Shown: in pieces, positions 6,920 to 8,455 of the stretch | How the letters are laid out: each line of letters opens with the position of its first letter | How positions within the stretch are numbered: position 1 is the stretch's first letter | Assembly: GCA_030037185.1 (NCBI GenBank) | Contig: JASHRR010001266.1 | Coordinates: 1 to 8,455 of the forward strand | Direction of reading: 5' to 3' | DNA length: 8,455 nucleotides | Source of the DNA: Xanthobacteraceae bacterium | Lineage (GTDB): Bacteria; Pseudomonadota; Alphaproteobacteria; Rhizobiales; Xanthobacteraceae | The notes under the pieces: generated by a model | The model's input: the letters and a program-made list of their open reading frames with translations, nothing else | The model's database searches: none | What the model was told of the DNA's origin: nothing | Position numbers and translations under genes: made by a program

Positions 6920-7705
6920 GGCGTGGCCTTCCGCGTTCCGCGCGCCAGCCCTTGTTGCCATTGTACTCACAAACGCGACAATCGAAGGGCAAAATTTGAG
7001 TCATAGGATGGATCTTTGGGGATGCACTGCCAAAACTGCGAACCAGGACCTCATATTGTGGTAATTTTTGCCAGCCCTATCTCGGTTGGTGCACTAAATC
7101 GAAGGCAGAGTTTTCCAACGAAAATCCCTCTCGATAACTCTCATGTTCGTAAATCACACAATTAAGATCAGCTCACTGCGGGCAAATCGACTGCAAGTCA
7201 AACTTCGCGCCGGTGCAATGATTCGGAAAGGAACCCAAAATGCTTCGTTACCAGAGCCATGGCGAGCAAAACAATTCCGGGCGGCTGCATCCGTGCGCAA
7301 TGCCAAACGCCAGAGCCTGCGACGGTTGAGCAATCATCTTCAGCGCCACTACGCAGATACGATGGTTGCGACTTCTCCCTCGGGCGATCTCGGCTGTCGA
7401 GACGAGGGAAAAATCAGGTACTGACTCACATCTGCCGCCACATCATTACCTTCATGCCAATCGGTTGAGTTTCCGTGCAGCTCATGCCGCAGTCTGAGCA
7501 ATTAGATTAGCCACAGCGTGATGCCCCGTACTTGAAGGTTATTGGGGTTGACGCCACGTTGGCTATGGGAGGCCTCGTCATGAGTCTGCTCGATATGTGC
7601 CGCGGGACGGCGCGCCGGGTGTTCGGTGTCGAGTGGCTCCGGCCCGAGCAGGAATCGGCGATGGTTGCCAGACGAAGCTCAAGACATTTCGTAGATGATT
7701 CCGAC
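6920..7705. other. Relatively AT-rich gap leading into decayed region; no clear gene
   Basis: Positions 6960-7240 look richer in A and T than the flanks and probably hold no gene. A 29-residue plus-strand ORF at 7240-7329 (MLRYQSHGEQNNSGRLHPCA onward) has a good ribosome binding site (GGAAAGGA seven bases before the ATG) but stops early; it may be the start of a broken gene. Plus frames 7143-7424 and 7532-7843 and minus frame 7507-7977 show no recognisable motifs. The last two overlap the broken helix-turn-helix gene in other frames. Confidence 0.45.
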
Positions 7706-7841
7706 TTATGTTCGGACGCGGCCGCCGATCTTGCGGTACTTGGGCCCCGTGCCGCAGGTGCGGTGCTTCTCAAGGGTGCGGCCGGAAAGTCCGAGAAGTC
7801 GTGCGGCCTCAGGCGTGCGCAAAAAGCGTGGCGGCAGGCAT
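7706..7841 (-). pseudogene. Frameshifted AlpA/excisionase-like helix-turn-helix gene
   Basis: From 7822 on the minus strand the frame reads LRTPEAARLLGLSGRTLEKH, then RTCGTGPKYRKIGGRV and a TAA at 7708-7706. This is the hallmark of small DNA-binding proteins (MerR/AlpA-like HTH_17 fold) in rhizobial integrative elements: 'TPEAARLLGLS' is the first helix pair and 'RTLEKHR..GTGPKYRKIGGRV' the recognition helix and wing. The natural start is probably ATG 7841 (MPAAT, with GGGGGGA six bases upstream), but a run of five T (7825-7821) puts it in the wrong frame; removing one T would give MPAATLLRTPEAARLL. The product also ends right after the wing, where intact relatives go on for about 30-50 more residues. 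Relatives act as regulators or excisionase-like factors beside replication or transfer genes. Family assignment is by motif memory; the frameshift could be a sequencing error, but the early stop is a separate defect. Confidence 0.7.
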
Positions 7842-8455
7842 GATGGTCCCCCCACGGTCCGCTGTGACGGATTTCCGCCACCGTTTCGGGCTTGAACGCC
7901 GTCAGCGTCGCTGGCGGCGAGGGCGGCGAAGCTTGCGAAACCACACTGATCAGGTGTCCGGCGCGCACCAAGCCCATCGTCCGATCACGCCGAACCCGAG
8001 GGGCCCTGCCGCTCGGGTTCGGCCGATGGTGTGGCAGCTGTTGCCCGCGACGCGAGCATCAAGCGTGGGGAGGCTTAGTCTTCTAGTAGGTCCGAGGACT
8101 GAGGCGTTCAGCCGAACGAGCGGGAGATCGCATGGTACGGCACGCCTGAGTCCCTCAGCGCGGGCCGCGAACTGTTGATCGAGAGGCGGTAGCTGACGAC
8201 CGCCTCCGTAGGAACGACGGAGTTTGGAGCGTCGATTGGTCCCATCGGCCGCCGCACGAGTTGATCGAGGCGCTCGGCCGAAAACAGGTGGCTGGCCGGG
8301 CGAGCGCGGCCTGTGGGAATGATTTGCGACTTTATTAGTTTCTACGCGCGACTCGATCCCAAACGACGACAAACCGTCTGCTACATCCGCGAGGCTGTTC
8401 CAGGAGCGGGCGTCGGTCGGGATGTATTGAGGGGGCGAGATGGCGGGACTGCTTC
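7842..8455. other. Right-edge stretch with open frames on both strands, unresolved
   Basis: A minus frame is open from the window edge to 7950 (about 168 codons) and contains PPQYIPTDARSWNSLADVAD near the edge, but its middle is Arg/Pro-rich and looks non-coding. A plus frame starts at ATG 8319 and runs off the edge with FISFYARLDPKRRQTVCYIR, which also looks protein-like. The two overlap, so at most one is real. Neither is recognised. The upstream neighbour of the broken helix-turn-helix gene would be expected here, and nothing intact is seen. Confidence 0.35.
7989..8023. repeat. Perfect 12-bp inverted repeat
   Basis: GCCGAACCCGAG (7989-8000) and CTCGGGTTCGGC (8012-8023) are exact inverted copies around an 11-base spacer. 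It lies about 150 bases upstream of the broken helix-turn-helix gene, and no T-run follows on either strand, so a classical terminator is unlikely. It could be a protein-binding operator, a site used by the mobile element, or a dispersed palindromic repeat. Confidence 0.6.

Noticed and set aside
7229..7253. GGAAC followed by CGTT as a third EcfG promoter
   Set aside because: The spacing is 10 bases, far from the required 16-17, and no convincing gene follows.

Overview
The window looks like an accessory chromosomal or island stretch of an alphaproteobacterium of the Hyphomicrobiales, most likely a Bradyrhizobium relative. This rests on the style of the Ku protein (including its NVVNLMDAL tail motif), a small rhizobial-type 'GRxxVxRQRxIIAxLE' protein, two promoter-like sites of the alphaproteobacterial general stress sigma factor EcfG (GGAAC-N16-[C/G]GTT), and a decayed helix-turn-helix gene of the kind found in rhizobial integrative elements. 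The genus is an inference from remembered family features, not from a search.

Layout, left to right. Positions 1-480 hold a probable frameshifted gene remnant on the minus strand. An EcfG-type promoter (575-599) precedes a small plus-strand gene (635-811). A hairpin (845-871) separates that gene from the convergent full-length phosphoketolase gene (978-3404, minus). A 645-base gap (3405-4049) separates phosphoketolase from a divergently transcribed Ku gene (4050-4931, plus). After about 690 bases with no convincing gene, a second and closer-matching EcfG-type site (5623-5647) leads into a pair of small membrane-protein ORFs: a 30-residue ORF (5717-5809) and a 135-residue protein (5821-6228). 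The short one aligns without gaps to residues 78-107 of the long one. A convergent 56-residue single-pass membrane protein lies at 6749-6919 (minus). The right end (about 6920-8455) looks decayed: an excisionase/AlpA-like helix-turn-helix gene broken by a frameshift (7706-7841, minus), a 12-bp perfect inverted repeat (7989-8023), and overlapping open frames at the window edge.

Taken together this reads as a stress-survival neighbourhood. Phosphoketolase gives acetyl phosphate from sugar phosphates without the upper steps of glycolysis. Ku repairs double-strand breaks in non-dividing cells. Two clusters of small proteins sit behind general-stress promoters. No integrase, transposase, tRNA, rRNA or CRISPR array was recognised. 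The most novel-looking item is the EcfG-preceded small membrane-protein locus at 5623-6228, with its internal duplication and a hairpin that would mask the ribosome binding site of an internal start codon.
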